Origin: Piscicoccus intestinalis NBRC 104926
GTDB lineage: Bacteria; Actinomycetota; Actinomycetes; Actinomycetales; Dermatophilaceae
Direction: 5' to 3'
Length of the DNA: 42,730 bases
Assembly (NCBI RefSeq): GCF_001515525.1
Contig: NZ_BCNQ01000037.1
Location: forward strand, 1 to 42,730
The notes beneath the pieces were generated by a model. It saw nothing but the letters and a program-made list of their open reading frames with translations, did not search any database and was not told where the DNA came from. Position numbers and translations under genes: made by a program. Each line of letters opens with the position of its first letter. Within the stretch, counting starts at the first letter, position 1. Positions 7,686 to 15,168 of the stretch are shown piece by piece.

Positions 7686-9359
7686 ATGGTGGATTTCCTC
7701 TACGCCACCCCGCCCACCTGGCTCGTGCCGCTGCCGGTGCTCCTGCCGCTCGTCGGCGCCGGCCTGACGCTCGTCGTCGGCGGCCGCGACCAGCTCCAGC
7801 GCACGGTCAGCATCGTCGTCTTCGTCGGCGTGCTCGCGGCCGCCGTCGGCCTGCTCATCGGCGCCGACGCCCACGGCCCGCTCGTGCTGCGCACCGGCGG
7901 CTGGCCGGCCGCCCTCGGGGGCGTCGTGCTCGTCGCCGACCGGCTCTCGGCGCTCATGGTGCTCGTGTCGGTGATCATCACGTTCGCCGTGCTGCTGTTC
8001 TCCATCGGGCAGGGCCGCTCCAGTGACCGCGAACGCGACGCCGGCTCGCCGCTGCCGATCTTCCACCCCACGCTCATGGTGCTGCTCGCGGGCGTGTGCA
8101 CGACGTTCGTCTCCGGCGACCTGTTCCACATCTACGTCGGCTTCGAGATGCTGCTCATCGCGAGCTTCGTGCTGCTCACCCTCGGCGGCACCGCCGAGCG
8201 GGTCCGGGCGGGCGTCAACTACGTGTTCGTCAGCGTGCTGTCGTCGCTGCTGTTCCTCACGGCGATCGCCATGACGTACGCCGCGACGGGCACGGTCAAC
8301 CTCGCCCAGCTCGCCGGGCGCCTCGACGCGCTGCCGGAGTCGACGCGGGTGACGCTGCAGGTGCTGCTGCTGCTCGGGTTCGCCATCAAGGCGGCGATCT
8401 TCCCGATGTCCGGGTGGCTGCCCGACTCCTACCCGACGGCACCGGCTCCGGTGACGGCGGTGTTCGCGGGACTGCTGACGAAGGTCGGGGTGTACGCGAT
8501 CATCCGCACCCAGACGCTGCTGTTCCCCGACGGGGCGCTCGACTCGATCCTGCTGTGGGCGGCGCTGTTGACGATGATCGTCGGCATCCTCGGCGCCATC
8601 GCGCAGGACGACATCAAGCGACTGCTGTCGTTCACGCTCGTCAGCCACATCGGCTACATGATCTTCGGCGTGGCCATCGGCAACGAGCTCGGGCTGTCCG
8701 GCGCCATCTTCTACGTGGCGCACCACATCATCGTGCAGACCACGTTGTTCCTGGTGGCGGGGCTCATCGAGTGGCGCGGGCGCAGCACCTCGCTCAGCGA
8801 GCTCGGCGGCCTGGCCCGCACGTCGCCGCTCATCGCCGTGCTCTTCTTCATCCCCGCGATGAACCTCGCCGGCATCCCGCCGTTCTCCGGCTTCCTCGGC
8901 AAGATCGCGCTGCTGCAGGCCGGCGCGCAGGCGGCGACCCCGCTGGCGTACCTGCTCATCGGCGGGTCGGTGCTGACGAGCCTGCTCACGCTGTACGCGG
9001 TGAGCCGGGTGTGGTCGATGGCGTTCTGGCGCAAGGTGCCGACCCCCTCGGAGACGGTGCAGCGCGAGCGCGCGTCGGTCACCGCCGGCGCGCCGAGCGT
9101 CGACGGGCAGCCCGAGGAGACGGACCGCCCGATCGACAGCCCGACCGGGGCGTTGGCCCTCGGGGCGGTGCGCGCCATCCCGCGCGGCATGACCACCCCG
9201 ACCACCCTGCTCGTCGTCATCGGCATGGCGATCACCGTCGTCGCCGGGCCGCTGTACGCGATCACCGACCGGGCAGCCGCCGACCTGCGCGCCCGCACCC
9301 CGTACATCGACAGCGTGCTCGCGCACGATCCGACGAATCCCGGGCAGGAGGCGCCGTGA
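7686..9359 (+). CDS. mrpD: Mrp/Mnh Na+/H+ antiporter subunit D
   Basis: A 557-residue NuoM/NuoN-like proton-translocating subunit with about 14 membrane helices. The proton_antipo_M core is recognisable by HIYVGFEMLLIASFVLLTLG, FAIKAAIFPMSGWLPDSYPT (a conserved channel lysine is in IKAAIFP), TAPAPVTAVFAGLLTKVGVY and HIGYMIFG. Length is slightly above the usual ~500 because of a soluble insert near residues 455-495 (TPSETVQRERASVTAGAPSV). ATG 7686 is preceded by a near-perfect GGGAGGTGA 5 bases upstream, which overlaps the mrpC stop. The stop overlaps the mrpE start as GTGA. Confidence 0.93.
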   Translation: MVDFLYATPPTWLVPLPVLLPLVGAGLTLVVGGRDQLQRTVSIVVFVGVLAAAVGLLIGADAHGPLVLRTGGWPAALGGVVLVADRLSALMVLVSVIITFAVLLFSIGQGRSSDRERDAGSPLPIFHPTLMVLLAGVCTTFVSGDLFHIYVGFEMLLIASFVLLTLGGTAERVRAGVNYVFVSVLSSLLFLTAIAMTYAATGTVNLAQLAGRLDALPESTRVTLQVLLLLGFAIKAAIFPMSGWLPDSYPTAPAPVTAVFAGLLTKVGVYAIIRTQTLLFPDGALDSILLWAALLTMIVGILGAIAQDDIKRLLSFTLVSHIGYMIFGVAIGNELGLSGAIFYVAHHIIVQTTLFLVAGLIEWRGRSTSLSELGGLARTSPLIAVLFFIPAMNLAGIPPFSGFLGKIALLQAGAQAATPLAYLLIGGSVLTSLLTLYAVSRVWSMAFWRKVPTPSETVQRERASVTAGAPSVDGQPEETDRPIDSPTGALALGAVRAIPRGMTTPTTLLVVIGMAITVVAGPLYAITDRAAADLRARTPYIDSVLAHDPTNPGQEAP

Positions 9360-9988
9360 ACGCCACCAGCGCGTCGACCGTCCTCGGTGACGAGTACTCC
9401 AGTCGCCGCGGCCTCGTGAAGCGGCGCGTGCAGGTCGTCTCGTGGGTCGTGCTGACCCTCGTGTGGGTCATGCTGTGGGGCAACTTCTCAGTGCTCAACG
9501 TGGTCTCCGGCCTGCTCATCTCCGGGCTGTTGCTGCTGCTGTTCCCGCTGCCACCGATCCGCCTGGGCCTGCGGGTGCGGCCGGTGGCGACGATCGTGCT
9601 CGTCGTGCGGTTTCTCGTCGACATGGTCACCGCGAGCGTCGAGGTCGCCTACAAGGCGTGCGCTCCGTGGGTGCACCCGCAGGGTCGGTTCACCCGCATC
9701 ATCCTGGCCGGTGACAACGACCTGCTGTGCACGATCACCGCGCAGATGACGACACTCGTGCCCGGCTCCATCGTCATCGACCTGGAGTCTGACGGTGCCG
9801 GGCGCACGATGCTGCTGCACGTCTTCGACGCGCGATCGCCCGACGACATCGAGCAGCTGCGCGGCCGGGTGCTCGCGCAGGAACAGCGGGTGCTGCGGGC
9901 GCTCGCCGCGCCGCCGCGCCAGGTCGCCGCCGAGCACGATCCGGGTCCCGACTCGGCCGCCGGTCCCGATGGGGAGGAGCGTTCGTGA
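9356..9988 (+). CDS. mrpE: Mrp/Mnh Na+/H+ antiporter subunit E
   Basis: A 210-residue MNHE-family protein. Two N-terminal membrane helices (VVSWVVLTLVWVMLWGNF, VVSGLLISGLLLLLFPLPP) are followed by RFLVDMVTASVEVAYKA, then a soluble domain with TRIILAGDNDLLCTITAQMTTLVPGS and LLHVFDARSPDDIEQLRG, all typical of MrpE. The final ~25 residues are a charged, Pro/Ala-rich extension. The GTG start at 9356 overlaps the mrpD stop (GTGA), and the stop overlaps mrpF the same way, so translation of the operon is coupled. MrpE is thought to help assembly or stability of the antiporter complex. Confidence 0.92.
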   Translation: MNATSASTVLGDEYSSRRGLVKRRVQVVSWVVLTLVWVMLWGNFSVLNVVSGLLISGLLLLLFPLPPIRLGLRVRPVATIVLVVRFLVDMVTASVEVAYKACAPWVHPQGRFTRIILAGDNDLLCTITAQMTTLVPGSIVIDLESDGAGRTMLLHVFDARSPDDIEQLRGRVLAQEQRVLRALAAPPRQVAAEHDPGPDSAAGPDGEERS

Positions 9989-10329
9989 TCTGGAATCTCG
10001 CCGTCGCCTTCATCGCCCTCGCGCTCGGGCTCTCGGCGCTGCTGGCAGTCGTGCGGATCGTGCGCGGCCCCAGCGTGCTGGACCGCACGGTCGCCACCGA
10101 GGTGCTCGTCTCGACCCTCGTGTGCGCGCTGTGCGCGGAGGCCGCGATCAACCGGCATGCGACGACGCTGCCGATCGTCATCTCGCTGTCGCTGCTCGGC
10201 TTCCTCGGGTCGGTGTCGGTGGCGCGGTTCATGCCGCAGCCTCCGGAGGACAAGGGCGGGCGGGTCACGTCGGCGCCCGCCGAACCCGTCGGTGACGAGC
10301 CGACCGCACGCCCGGGGAGCCAGTCGTGA
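9985..10329 (+). CDS. mrpF: Mrp/Mnh Na+/H+ antiporter subunit F
   Basis: A 114-residue small membrane protein with three predicted helices. The motif VVRIVRGPSVLDRTVATEVL is the MnhF signature, followed by AEAAINRHATTLPIVISLSLLGFLGSVSVARF. The C-terminal ~30 residues are a hydrophilic extension. GTG 9985 overlaps the mrpE stop, with GGGGAGGAG in front. The stop overlaps the mrpG start. Confidence 0.92.
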   Translation: MIWNLAVAFIALALGLSALLAVVRIVRGPSVLDRTVATEVLVSTLVCALCAEAAINRHATTLPIVISLSLLGFLGSVSVARFMPQPPEDKGGRVTSAPAEPVGDEPTARPGSQS

Positions 10330-10625
10330 GTTGGGACAGCGTGGCCGACGGAATCGGTCTGTTCTGCCTCGTGTTCGGGGCGCTGCTGTGCCTGACCAGC
10401 TCGGTCGGCCTCGTGCGGCTGGGCGACCTGTACGCCCGCATGCACGCGGCGACCAAGCCGCAGGCCCTGGGGCTGCTGCTCTCGTTGCTCGGGCTGGGGC
10501 TCATGCTGCGCTCCGGCCTCGACATCGGGATGCTCGTGCTCATCGCGATCTTCCAGATGCTGACGATCCCCGTCTCCGCGCACCTGGTCGCCCGGGCGCG
10601 GTACCGCGACGAGAACCCGCGCTGA
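10326..10625 (+). CDS. mrpG: Mrp/Mnh Na+/H+ antiporter subunit G
   Basis: A 99-residue MnhG-family protein with three membrane segments. FGALLCLTSSVGLVRLGDLY followed by ARMHAATKPQALGLLLSLLG is diagnostic. GTG 10326 overlaps the mrpF stop. This is the last gene of the A(B)-C-D-E-F-G operon. The genes are all present and intact, so a functional seven-domain Mrp complex is expected. Confidence 0.93.
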   Translation: MSWDSVADGIGLFCLVFGALLCLTSSVGLVRLGDLYARMHAATKPQALGLLLSLLGLGLMLRSGLDIGMLVLIAIFQMLTIPVSAHLVARARYRDENPR

Positions 10626-10715
10626 GGCGCCTGCAGGGCTTGGCGAGCCCGTCTCCGGGTAGCGTCGGGGGCGAACGGGCCGGGCGTGTCGCACCCGGCC
10701 GCGACCGGAGCATCC

Positions 10716-10750
10716 CGCACGATTCCCCCGCACGATCCCCGCACGATCCC
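10716..10750. repeat. Three short CGCACGAT repeats just upstream of metY
   Basis: CGCACGATTCCCC, CGCACGATCCC and CGCACGATCCC lie head to tail and end at the metY ribosome binding site (AGGAG 10754-10758). A 7-bp inverted repeat GGCCGGG/CCCGGCC (10678-10684, 10694-10700) lies upstream. The role is unknown; I see no recognisable SAM riboswitch. Confidence 0.4.
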
Positions 10751-10763
10751 CGCAGGAGTGAGC

Positions 10764-12077
10764 ATGAGCGAGCAGTGGCGTTTCGAGACCAAGCAGGTGC
10801 ACGCGGGGCAGGTGCCCGACAGCGAGACCGGGGCACGGGCCCTGCCGATCTACCAGACGACCTCGTTCGTCTTCCCCGACGCGCAGACCGCGGCCGACCG
10901 GTTCGCGCTGGCCGACCTCGGCCCGATCTACACCCGGCTCGGCAACCCGACCGAGCAGGCCGTCGGCGCGCGGATCGCGGCCCTGGAAGGCGGGGTCGGT
11001 GCGCTGCTGCTCGCCTCGGGGCAGTCGGCGACGACGTTCGCGATCCTCAACGTCGCGGCGGCCGGTGACCACGTCGTCTCCAGCGCGGCGCTGTACGGCG
11101 GCACGTACAACCTGCTCAAGTACACGCTGAAGCGGCTCGGCATCGAGACGACGTTCGTCGACGACATCGCCGACGTCGAGCAGTGGCGGGCGGCGATCCG
11201 GCCGAACACCAAGCTGCTGTTCGGCGAGACGATCTCCAACCCCGACGGGAAGATCCTCGACGTCGCCGCCGTCGCCGACGTGGCGCACGAGGCGGGGCTG
11301 CCGCTCATGGTCGACAACACCGTCGCGACCCCCTACGTGCTGCGCCCGATCGAGTACGGCGCCGACGTCGTGCTGCACTCGACGACGAAGTACCTCGGCG
11401 GGCACGGCGCGGTCATCGGCGGCGCGATCGTCGACGCGGGCACCTTCGACTACGGCGCCTCGCCCGAGAAGTTCCCGCAGTTCAACGAGCCGTCGGAGAG
11501 CTACCACGGGCTCGTGTTCGCGCGCGACCTCGGCGTCGGCTCGGCCCTGGGAGCCAATCTCGCGTTCATCCTCAAGGCGCGCGTGGAGCTGCTGCGCGAC
11601 CTCGGCTCGGCGATCAGCCCGTTCAACGCGTGGGTGCTGCAGCTGGGCATCGAGACCCTGTCGCTGCGCATGGAGCGGCACCTGTCGAACGCGCTGAAGG
11701 TGGCCGAGTACCTCGCCGGGCACGAGCAGGTGGAGTCGGTGTTCTACTCCTCGCTGCCGGACAGCCCGTGGGCGGCGTTGGCGGGCAAGTACACCCCCGC
11801 CGGAGCCGGGGCCGTGCTGTCGTTCGAGATCGCCGGTGGCCTGGAGGCGGGGCGACGCTTCGTCGACGGCCTCGAGCTGCACAGCCACGTCGCCAACATC
11901 GGCGACGTGCGCTCGCTGGTCATCCACCCCGCCTCCACGACGCACAGCCAGGGCAGCGACGAGGACCGCCGCGGAGCCGGTGTCACCCCCGGCCTCGTGC
12001 GCCTCGCCGTCGGCATCGAGCACATCGACGACATCGTCGCCGACCTCGACAAGGGCTTCGCCGCCGCCCGCGCCTGA
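10764..12077 (+). CDS. metY: O-acetylhomoserine sulfhydrylase (O-acetylhomoserine aminocarboxypropyltransferase)
   Basis: A 437-residue PLP enzyme of the Cys/Met metabolism family, making homocysteine from O-acetylhomoserine and sulfide. The N-terminus WRFETKQVHAGQVPDSETGA and ALPIYQTTSFVF are typical of MetY, and the long form (~430 residues) separates it from ~390-residue cystathionine gamma-synthases. The PLP lysine is K209 in DVVLHSTTKYLGGHG, with D184 in LMVDNTVATPY contacting the pyridine nitrogen. IHPASTTHSQ near the C-terminus is also conserved. ATG 10764 has AGGAG 5 bases upstream; an in-frame ATG at 10686 lacks one. No metX (homoserine acetyltransferase) neighbour is present here. 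Confidence 0.92.
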   Translation: MSEQWRFETKQVHAGQVPDSETGARALPIYQTTSFVFPDAQTAADRFALADLGPIYTRLGNPTEQAVGARIAALEGGVGALLLASGQSATTFAILNVAAAGDHVVSSAALYGGTYNLLKYTLKRLGIETTFVDDIADVEQWRAAIRPNTKLLFGETISNPDGKILDVAAVADVAHEAGLPLMVDNTVATPYVLRPIEYGADVVLHSTTKYLGGHGAVIGGAIVDAGTFDYGASPEKFPQFNEPSESYHGLVFARDLGVGSALGANLAFILKARVELLRDLGSAISPFNAWVLQLGIETLSLRMERHLSNALKVAEYLAGHEQVESVFYSSLPDSPWAALAGKYTPAGAGAVLSFEIAGGLEAGRRFVDGLELHSHVANIGDVRSLVIHPASTTHSQGSDEDRRGAGVTPGLVRLAVGIEHIDDIVADLDKGFAAARA

Positions 12078-12094
12078 CGCCAGCGTCGCTCCCA

Positions 12095-12174
12095 CGTCCC
12101 TCAAAACTGCGTGTCGTGGTCGGACCTGCTGTTCGTGTCGCAGGTTTCACCGCGACACGCAGTTTTCACGGACG
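12095..12174. repeat. Long inverted repeat after metY with a nested alternative hairpin
   Basis: The arms at 12095-12116 and 12153-12174 match over 22 bp with two mismatches; the core AAAACTGCGTGTCG is mirrored as CGACACGCAGTTTT. A third copy of GTGTCGC at 12135-12141 can instead pair with GCGACAC at 12152-12158 and, with GGT/ACC, closes a tight hairpin followed by TTTT at 12163-12166. The element could therefore be a terminator for metY, or a small palindromic repeat that happens to sit here. Confidence 0.6.
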
Positions 12175-12342
12175 TTCGGAGGCGGTGCACCCGGTTCGGG
12201 ACGCGCCGTGGGGGGTAGGGGAGCCGTAGGCCGCCGCGGGTCGCGACGCGATTCGCACGAGACACAGCCGTGGCGGCGTCCGATCCGTCATCGACCACGC
12301 CGCGCGGCGCGTGCGCGCGCCCCGGCTCCGAAGGGAGAACCC

Positions 12343-12867
12343 ATGTCCGCACCAGCCCGCCGCGCCGCGGTGATCATCGCCGAGAACTTCGAGGACTCCG
12401 AGGCCACCAGCCCCATCGAGGCCCTGCAGGAGGCGGGGGTCGAGGTCAGCGTCATCGGCCTGGAGACCGGCACGGTCACCGGCAAGAAGGGCGCGACAGT
12501 CGAGGCGCTGACCACCATCGCCGACTCCGACGTCGACGGCTTCGACCTGCTCGTCATCCCCGGCGGGGGCGCGCCGGAGAACCTGCGCATCGACGACGAC
12601 GCGGTCGAGTTCACCCGCCGCTTCGTCGACTCGGGCAAGCCGGTGGCCTCGATCTGCCACGGCCCGCAGCTGCTCATCTCCGCCAAGGTGCTCAGCGGCC
12701 GCACGGTCACCGCGGTCAACAGGATCCGCGACGACATCGTCAACGCCGGCGCCACGTACGTCGACGCGGAGGTACACTTCGACGGCAACCTCATCTCCTC
12801 GCGCACCCCCGACGACCTGCCCGCCTTCAACAAGGCGATCGTCGCCGCCGTCACCGAGCAAGCCTGA
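12343..12867 (+). CDS. PfpI/DJ-1 family protein (type 1 glutamine amidotransferase-like)
   Basis: A 174-residue protein of the PfpI/YhbO group. It shows the glutamate of the ENFEDSE motif (E17), the strand VIPGGGAPENLR, and the nucleophile elbow ASICHGPQLL with C105-H106. The C-terminal SSRTPDDLPAFNKAI is also typical. Members have been described as intracellular cysteine peptidases, glyoxalases or protein deglycases, often stress-linked; which one applies here cannot be told. ATG 12343 is preceded by AAGGGAG. The gene stands alone, 265 bp after metY, and converges on the CPBP-like gene across a 74-bp nested palindrome. Confidence 0.88.
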   Translation: MSAPARRAAVIIAENFEDSEATSPIEALQEAGVEVSVIGLETGTVTGKKGATVEALTTIADSDVDGFDLLVIPGGGAPENLRIDDDAVEFTRRFVDSGKPVASICHGPQLLISAKVLSGRTVTAVNRIRDDIVNAGATYVDAEVHFDGNLISSRTPDDLPAFNKAIVAAVTEQA

Positions 12868-12883
12868 CCCTCCTCTCACCCTC

Positions 12884-12957
12884 GGCCGAAGGCTGCCCTT
12901 TCGGTCGAGGGCTGCTGATAGAACCGCAGCCCTCGACCGACGGCGCAGCCTTCGGCC
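12884..12957. terminator. 74-bp nested palindrome between convergent genes (possible bidirectional terminator)
   Basis: An outer perfect 13-bp inverted repeat (12884-12896 with 12945-12957, GGCCGAAGGCTGC) encloses an inner perfect 15-bp one (12901-12915 with 12926-12940) with a 10-nt loop and symmetrical 4-nt internal loops. The inner and outer arms are themselves near-copies (GG[C/T]CGA[A/G]GGCTGC), so the same 13-mer occurs four times in alternating orientation. It lies between pfpI (+) and the CPBP-like gene (-). There is no T-run. Confidence 0.65.
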
Positions 12958-12972
12958 ATGTGGGGGCGGCCG

Positions 12973-13851
12973 TCAGCCGTGGACGAGGGGGAAGATCGGC
13001 AGGGCCTGCGGGTGGTGGGCGTGCACGATGACGAGGAAGACGATCGCGTCGAAGAGGAGGTGCACGACGACGACGTAGAGCAGGTTCTGCTTGGTCCAGG
13101 AGAAGATCAGTCCCTGGATCAGCGCGAACGGGATCGTCAGGAACGGGCCCCACGCCTGGTAGCCCAGCTCCCACAGGAACGACACGAAGATCGTCGCCTG
13201 CAGCACGTTCGCGACCGCGGGGCGGAAGTGCCGCAGGAACAGCACGTAACAGGTGCAGATGAAGAACAGCTCGTCCCACAGGCCGACCGCGTTGACGCCG
13301 ATGAACAGCCGCGCGATCGCGTGCCATTCGACGACCGCGGGCCAGTTCGTGTAGACGCCGGAGGTGAGGAAGTACCACGGCAGGATGAGGTACGCGGCGA
13401 CGATGACGACGACGAGGTAGGCCCACATCCGCCGACTCCACCGCCCCAGCCCCCACGGAAACCCGATCGCGTGTTCGCGATACACCCAGCGGCTGATCGA
13501 GTACGGCACGACGACCGCCCAGCCGAGCGCGAGCGTGAACCGCAGCATGCCGGCGGGCGAGATGTCGGCGTGCAGCGAGATGAAGCTGATGCCGGTCAGC
13601 GCGATCGCGATGAGCAGCAGGTCGGTGGCCAGGCGCCGGGAAAGGCCGGTGCGGTCGGTCCAGACCGCGCCGAGGAGCCCGGCGGCCAGACACAGGTAGC
13701 CGGGCACGTCGATCATCAGCCAGAACAGGAAGACCGCGCCCGCGCAGATCAACGCGCAGGGGACGAGCGCGATCGGATGCGTCGGGCTGCCGGGCGCAGC
13801 GATGGGCGAGGGTCGCGGGGTCGAGCTCGGCTCGGAGGCGGGTCGGCTCAT
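12973..13851 (-). CDS. CPBP-like (CAAX protease/bacteriocin-processing type) multipass membrane protein, motif degenerate
   Basis: A 292-residue protein with about eight membrane helices. Segments such as GLWDELFFICTCYVLFLRHF, FVSFLWELGYQAWGPFLTIP and VVHLLFDAIVFLVIVHAHH lie where CPBP intramembrane proteases have EExxxR, FxxxH and HxxxN/D. The first motif is only DE without the Arg and the second has no His; the last (HLLFD) is intact. It is therefore a degenerate relative and may not be proteolytically active. ATG 13851 is chosen because the residues before it are low-complexity and overlap the upstream gene. It follows the methyltransferase by 13 bases, suggesting one (-) operon with it and the DUF480 gene. 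Confidence 0.7.
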   Translation of the reverse strand: MSRPASEPSSTPRPSPIAAPGSPTHPIALVPCALICAGAVFLFWLMIDVPGYLCLAAGLLGAVWTDRTGLSRRLATDLLLIAIALTGISFISLHADISPAGMLRFTLALGWAVVVPYSISRWVYREHAIGFPWGLGRWSRRMWAYLVVVIVAAYLILPWYFLTSGVYTNWPAVVEWHAIARLFIGVNAVGLWDELFFICTCYVLFLRHFRPAVANVLQATIFVSFLWELGYQAWGPFLTIPFALIQGLIFSWTKQNLLYVVVVHLLFDAIVFLVIVHAHHPQALPIFPLVHG

Positions 13852-13864
13852 CTCCGCGATCGTC

Positions 13865-14578
13865 TCACGGCCGGCGCGCGAGCACGTAGAGCCGCTCGGT
13901 CTCCAGCTCGACCCCGGCCAGCGGCCCACGCACATACCACTCCTCGATGACGAGCCCGGCCGCGGTCACCGCCTCCCGCACCGCCCGCGGGTCGTGCAGC
14001 ACGATCTGCAGGTCGACGTCGTGACCCCACCACTGCCGCTGGTGGCGCACCTCGTCGCCGACGTGCACCGCGAGCGCGAGCCGGCCCCCGGTGTCGAGGG
14101 TGCGCGCGAGCGCCGCGACCGCGCCCGGCAGTTCGGAGCCGGCGAGGTGGATCAGCGCGTAGAACGCGACGATCGCCGACCATCCCGGCGCCCGCGGCGG
14201 CCGCAGCAGCCGGGTGAGGTCACCGACCTCGAAACGCAGGTCCGGGTAGTCGGTCTGGGCGCGCGCCACCATCGCGGGCGCGAGATCGAAGCCGGTGACG
14301 TCGGCGCCGGCGTCCGCGAGGAAGGCCGCCAGATGCCCCGGGCCGCAGCCGACGTCGGCGACCGGTCCGCCGGCCGACCCCGAGGCCCATTCCGCGACCC
14401 GCTCGAGCAGCCACCGGTCGAACGGCTTGTCGTTGAGCTCCTCACCGATGTGCTGGGCGTAGGAGTCGGCGACGACGTCGTAGGCCGCGCGCACCCGCGA
14501 GTCCCGGGCCGCGGCGCCGTCGGCGAGAACGACGTCGCGGTCGACCCCGGCGGGTGCCGCAGCAGCCGCGACACCCAC
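13865..14578 (-). CDS. Class I SAM-dependent methyltransferase (probably the C-terminal half of a frameshifted DUF480-methyltransferase fusion)
   Basis: A 237-residue Rossmann methyltransferase. Motif I is GPVADVGCGPGHLAAFLADA (DVGCGPG near residue 75), followed by VTGFDLAPAMVARAQ, then VAFYALIHLAGSELPGAVAALARTL and GGRLALAVH. GTG 14578 is the first plausible start in this frame and has GGAG about 14 bases upstream. It begins exactly where the DUF480 domain of the overlapping frame ends, and the residues after it (VDRDVVLADGAAARDSRVRA) continue as expected for known actinobacterial DUF480-methyltransferase fusions (from memory). A single missing base in the G-run at 14574-14587 would join both into ~411 residues. 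The substrate is unknown. Confidence 0.75.
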   Translation of the reverse strand: MGVAAAAAPAGVDRDVVLADGAAARDSRVRAAYDVVADSYAQHIGEELNDKPFDRWLLERVAEWASGSAGGPVADVGCGPGHLAAFLADAGADVTGFDLAPAMVARAQTDYPDLRFEVGDLTRLLRPPRAPGWSAIVAFYALIHLAGSELPGAVAALARTLDTGGRLALAVHVGDEVRHQRQWWGHDVDLQIVLHDPRAVREAVTAAGLVIEEWYVRGPLAGVELETERLYVLARRP

Positions 14579-15096
14579 CCCCGCCCCGGCTCCGGAGTCG
14601 GTCCGAGCAGGTGCGTCCAGCGCGGATCGTGCTGTCCGGGTTGCCGGGCGAGCTGCGCGACGAGGGGAGCGGGCCGGTCGGCGAGGCGCTGCAGGCACGC
14701 CTCGACCTCCTCGCGGTCGAGGAACGGGTGCATCCGTTCGGTGCGGGTGCGCAGCTCGCCGGCGGCCTGCGGGCCGCGCAGCAACAGCACGGTCAGCACG
14801 GCGCGTTCGTCGTCGTCGACCCCGAGCACGTCGGCGAGCAGCTGGTGGAACTTCAGCGTGCGCGAGCCCTTCCCGGCCCAGACGATGCGCAGCAGCCCCT
14901 GCTCCTTGAGGCCGCGCGCCACCGCCTCCAGCTCGGAGTCGGGGTAGTCGGTCACCGGGTCGCGGCTCGTGGTCTGGTTGCACGCCGTGCGCAGGGCGTT
15001 CAGCGACAGCGGATACGTGGCCGGCACCGTGCGCTCCTTTTCCAGGAGCGCGCCGAGCACCCGCTGCTGCGCCGCGTCGAGGGCGGGTCGATCCAT
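14152..15096 (-). CDS. DUF480 (YceH-like) protein; domain ends near 14583, remainder out of frame with the methyltransferase
   Basis: The first ~168 residues are a full DUF480/YceH domain of two winged helices: MDRPALDAAQQRVLGALLEK, TYPLSLNALRTACNQTTSRDP, ERAVLTVLLLRGPQAAGELRTR, HDPRWTHLLG. Beyond residue ~170 (position ~14583) the frame gives a low-complexity Arg/Ser/Pro tail without family resemblance, while the methyltransferase is encoded in the -1 frame over the same bases. So the biologically meaningful part is 14583-15096, and the protein was probably one fusion with the next entry. ATG 15096 lies 38 bases beyond the end of the AAHS transporter gene. The function of DUF480 is not established. 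Confidence 0.75.
   Translation of the reverse strand: MDRPALDAAQQRVLGALLEKERTVPATYPLSLNALRTACNQTTSRDPVTDYPDSELEAVARGLKEQGLLRIVWAGKGSRTLKFHQLLADVLGVDDDERAVLTVLLLRGPQAAGELRTRTERMHPFLDREEVEACLQRLADRPAPLVAQLARQPGQHDPRWTHLLGPTPEPGRGWVSRLLRHPPGSTATSFSPTAPRPGTRGCARPTTSSPTPTPSTSVRSSTTSRSTGGCSSGSRNGPRGRPADRSPTSAAARGIWRPSSRTPAPTSPASISRPRWWRAPRPTTRTCVSRSVTSPGCCGRRGRRDGRRSSRSTR
14574..14587 (-). other. G-run at the DUF480/methyltransferase frame junction
   Basis: On the minus strand this reads GGGGCGGGGGTGGG. The DUF480 frame enters it and the methyltransferase frame leaves it; the two differ by -1, i.e. one extra G would restore a single reading frame. A sequencing/assembly indel, a true mutation or -1 ribosomal slippage on the five Gs are all compatible. 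Confidence 0.55.
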
Positions 15097-15134
15097 GCCG
15101 CTAGTCTGGCAAACCCGGCGCCCGCCCCGACCCT

Positions 15135-15168
15135 TACAGCGCCGCCTCGTCTACAGCGCGGCCTCGTC
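15135..15168 (-). repeat. 17-bp tandem duplication of the 3' end of the AAHS transporter gene
   Basis: Units 15152-15168 and 15135-15151 differ at one base. The first encodes the last residues DEAAL plus the beginning of the stop codon of the transporter; the second repeats the same sense (DEAAL then TAA) just after the real TAG. It looks like a recent slip duplication. Confidence 0.6.

Noticed and set aside
10626-10763. SAM or other riboswitch upstream of metY
   Set aside because: Only short direct repeats and a 7-bp inverted repeat are visible; I cannot match any known riboswitch core.
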